Below are positions 63,750 to 64,000 of a DNA stretch of 64,000 bases, in pieces. How positions within the stretch are numbered: position 1 is the stretch's first letter; each line of letters opens with the position of its first letter. A program made the translations under genes and the position numbers. The notes below the pieces were generated by a model, which ran no database searches, had not been told where the DNA came from, and worked only from the letters and a program-made list of their open reading frames with translations. This stretch comes from Rhodoferax sp. GTDB taxonomy: Bacteria; Pseudomonadota; Gammaproteobacteria; Burkholderiales; Burkholderiaceae_C. The DNA lies in NCBI GenBank assembly GCA_019449595.1, contig JAGRPL010000007.1:1-64000 (forward strand), read 5' to 3'.

Positions 63750-64000
63750 ATGACCCACTGGCTTTGCATCCTGGTCCAGACCCCGGCCCACGCGGCGCTG
63801 GGGTCCGTCCTGAGCTATCGAAGTGAGCTGGCACTTCCGCCCGGAACCCTGGTGCGCGTACCCCTGGGGCAGCGTGAGACCCTCGGCGTGGTGTGGGACG
63901 GTGACGCCGCCCAGGCCACCGGCGAGCTGGACCCGGACAAGATTCGTGCGGTGGCGGGGGCGCTGGACGGCATTGCTCCCCTGAGTGCCGCCTGGCAACA
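63750..64000 (+). CDS. priA: PriA, primosomal replication-restart helicase (partial)
   Basis: PriA restarts stalled replication forks. The reading frame opens at ATG 63750 and is still open at the window end, giving 83 complete codons. The N-terminal 3'-DNA-binding domain pattern is visible: WLCILVQTPAHAALGSVLSY, then LPPGTLVRVPLGQRETLGVV. The helicase part lies beyond the edge. Position after hemE agrees with Burkholderiales. Confidence 0.9.
   Translation, partial: MTHWLCILVQTPAHAALGSVLSYRSELALPPGTLVRVPLGQRETLGVVWDGDAAQATGELDPDKIRAVAGALDGIAPLSAAWQ

Noticed and set aside
1..64000. CRISPR arrays, tRNA genes, insertion sequences, prophage
   Set aside because: No regularly spaced repeats, cloverleaf genes, transposase or phage genes were seen. 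The only repeats are those listed.

Overview
The window looks like chromosomal DNA of a betaproteobacterium of the order Burkholderiales, most likely family Comamonadaceae (Rhodoferax/Acidovorax-like). This rests on the high GC content, the FlhDC-controlled flagellar gene set with FlhF and a FlhG-like protein, the hemE-priA pair at the right edge, and short dispersed repeats of a kind I recall from Comamonadaceae genomes. The genus is inference; no 16S sequence lies inside the window.

Layout. Positions 1-300 hold what looks like the leader and tandem promoters of an rRNA operon reading left out of the window. Positions 307-6612 (minus strand) are a chemotaxis cluster: a small CheZ-motif protein, a CheY-like receiver, cheA (frameshifted in this sequence), cheW, cheR, cheD and cheB. 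A receiver-histidine kinase and a LuxR-type response regulator follow on the plus strand (6796-8558). Positions 8568-19562 (minus) are fliFGHIJKLMNOPQR in the usual order (basal body, C-ring and export apparatus). fliE and fliB (flagellin lysine methylase) diverge from fliF. Then come fliT, fliS, fliD and a flagellin gene on the minus strand, facing away from a second flagellin gene on the plus strand. From there flhDC, motAB, cheYZ, flhBAF, a FlhG-like gene and fliA run rightward to 36313. flgN, flgM and flgA lie on the minus strand, and flgBCDEFGHIJKL plus an EAL-like/HDOD gene run right to 49857. Nearly the whole flagellar regulon is therefore one block of about 49 kb.

Regulation. FlhDC should act as the master activator and FliA/FlgM as the late switch. 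I found four FliA (sigma-28) promoters with exactly 11-base spacers, in front of fliS, the minus-strand flagellin, motA and flgM. No equally good match was seen before the plus-strand flagellin.

Right of 49879 the content is ordinary chromosome: a MocR-type regulator divergent from a DMT transporter, aminotransferase and PhzF operon; a histidine-phosphatase-like protein; an amtB gene behind a sigma-54 promoter; a creatininase-family protein; a DUF167 protein; a small outer-membrane barrel protein; a DsbD-type thiol-disulfide reductase; a CoA-binding protein; hemE; and the first 83 codons of priA, cut by the window end.

Most notable: the FlhG-position protein aligns with MinD/FlhG ATPases but has lost the whole Walker A motif; cheA is split by one extra base in an A7 run; FliB sits beside flagellins with only three or four lysines; CheD and a small che-cluster protein share a C-terminal GS-[IV]-[DE]-LF tail; and a dispersed palindromic repeat appears inside several reading frames. 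No CRISPR array, tRNA, IS element or prophage was seen.
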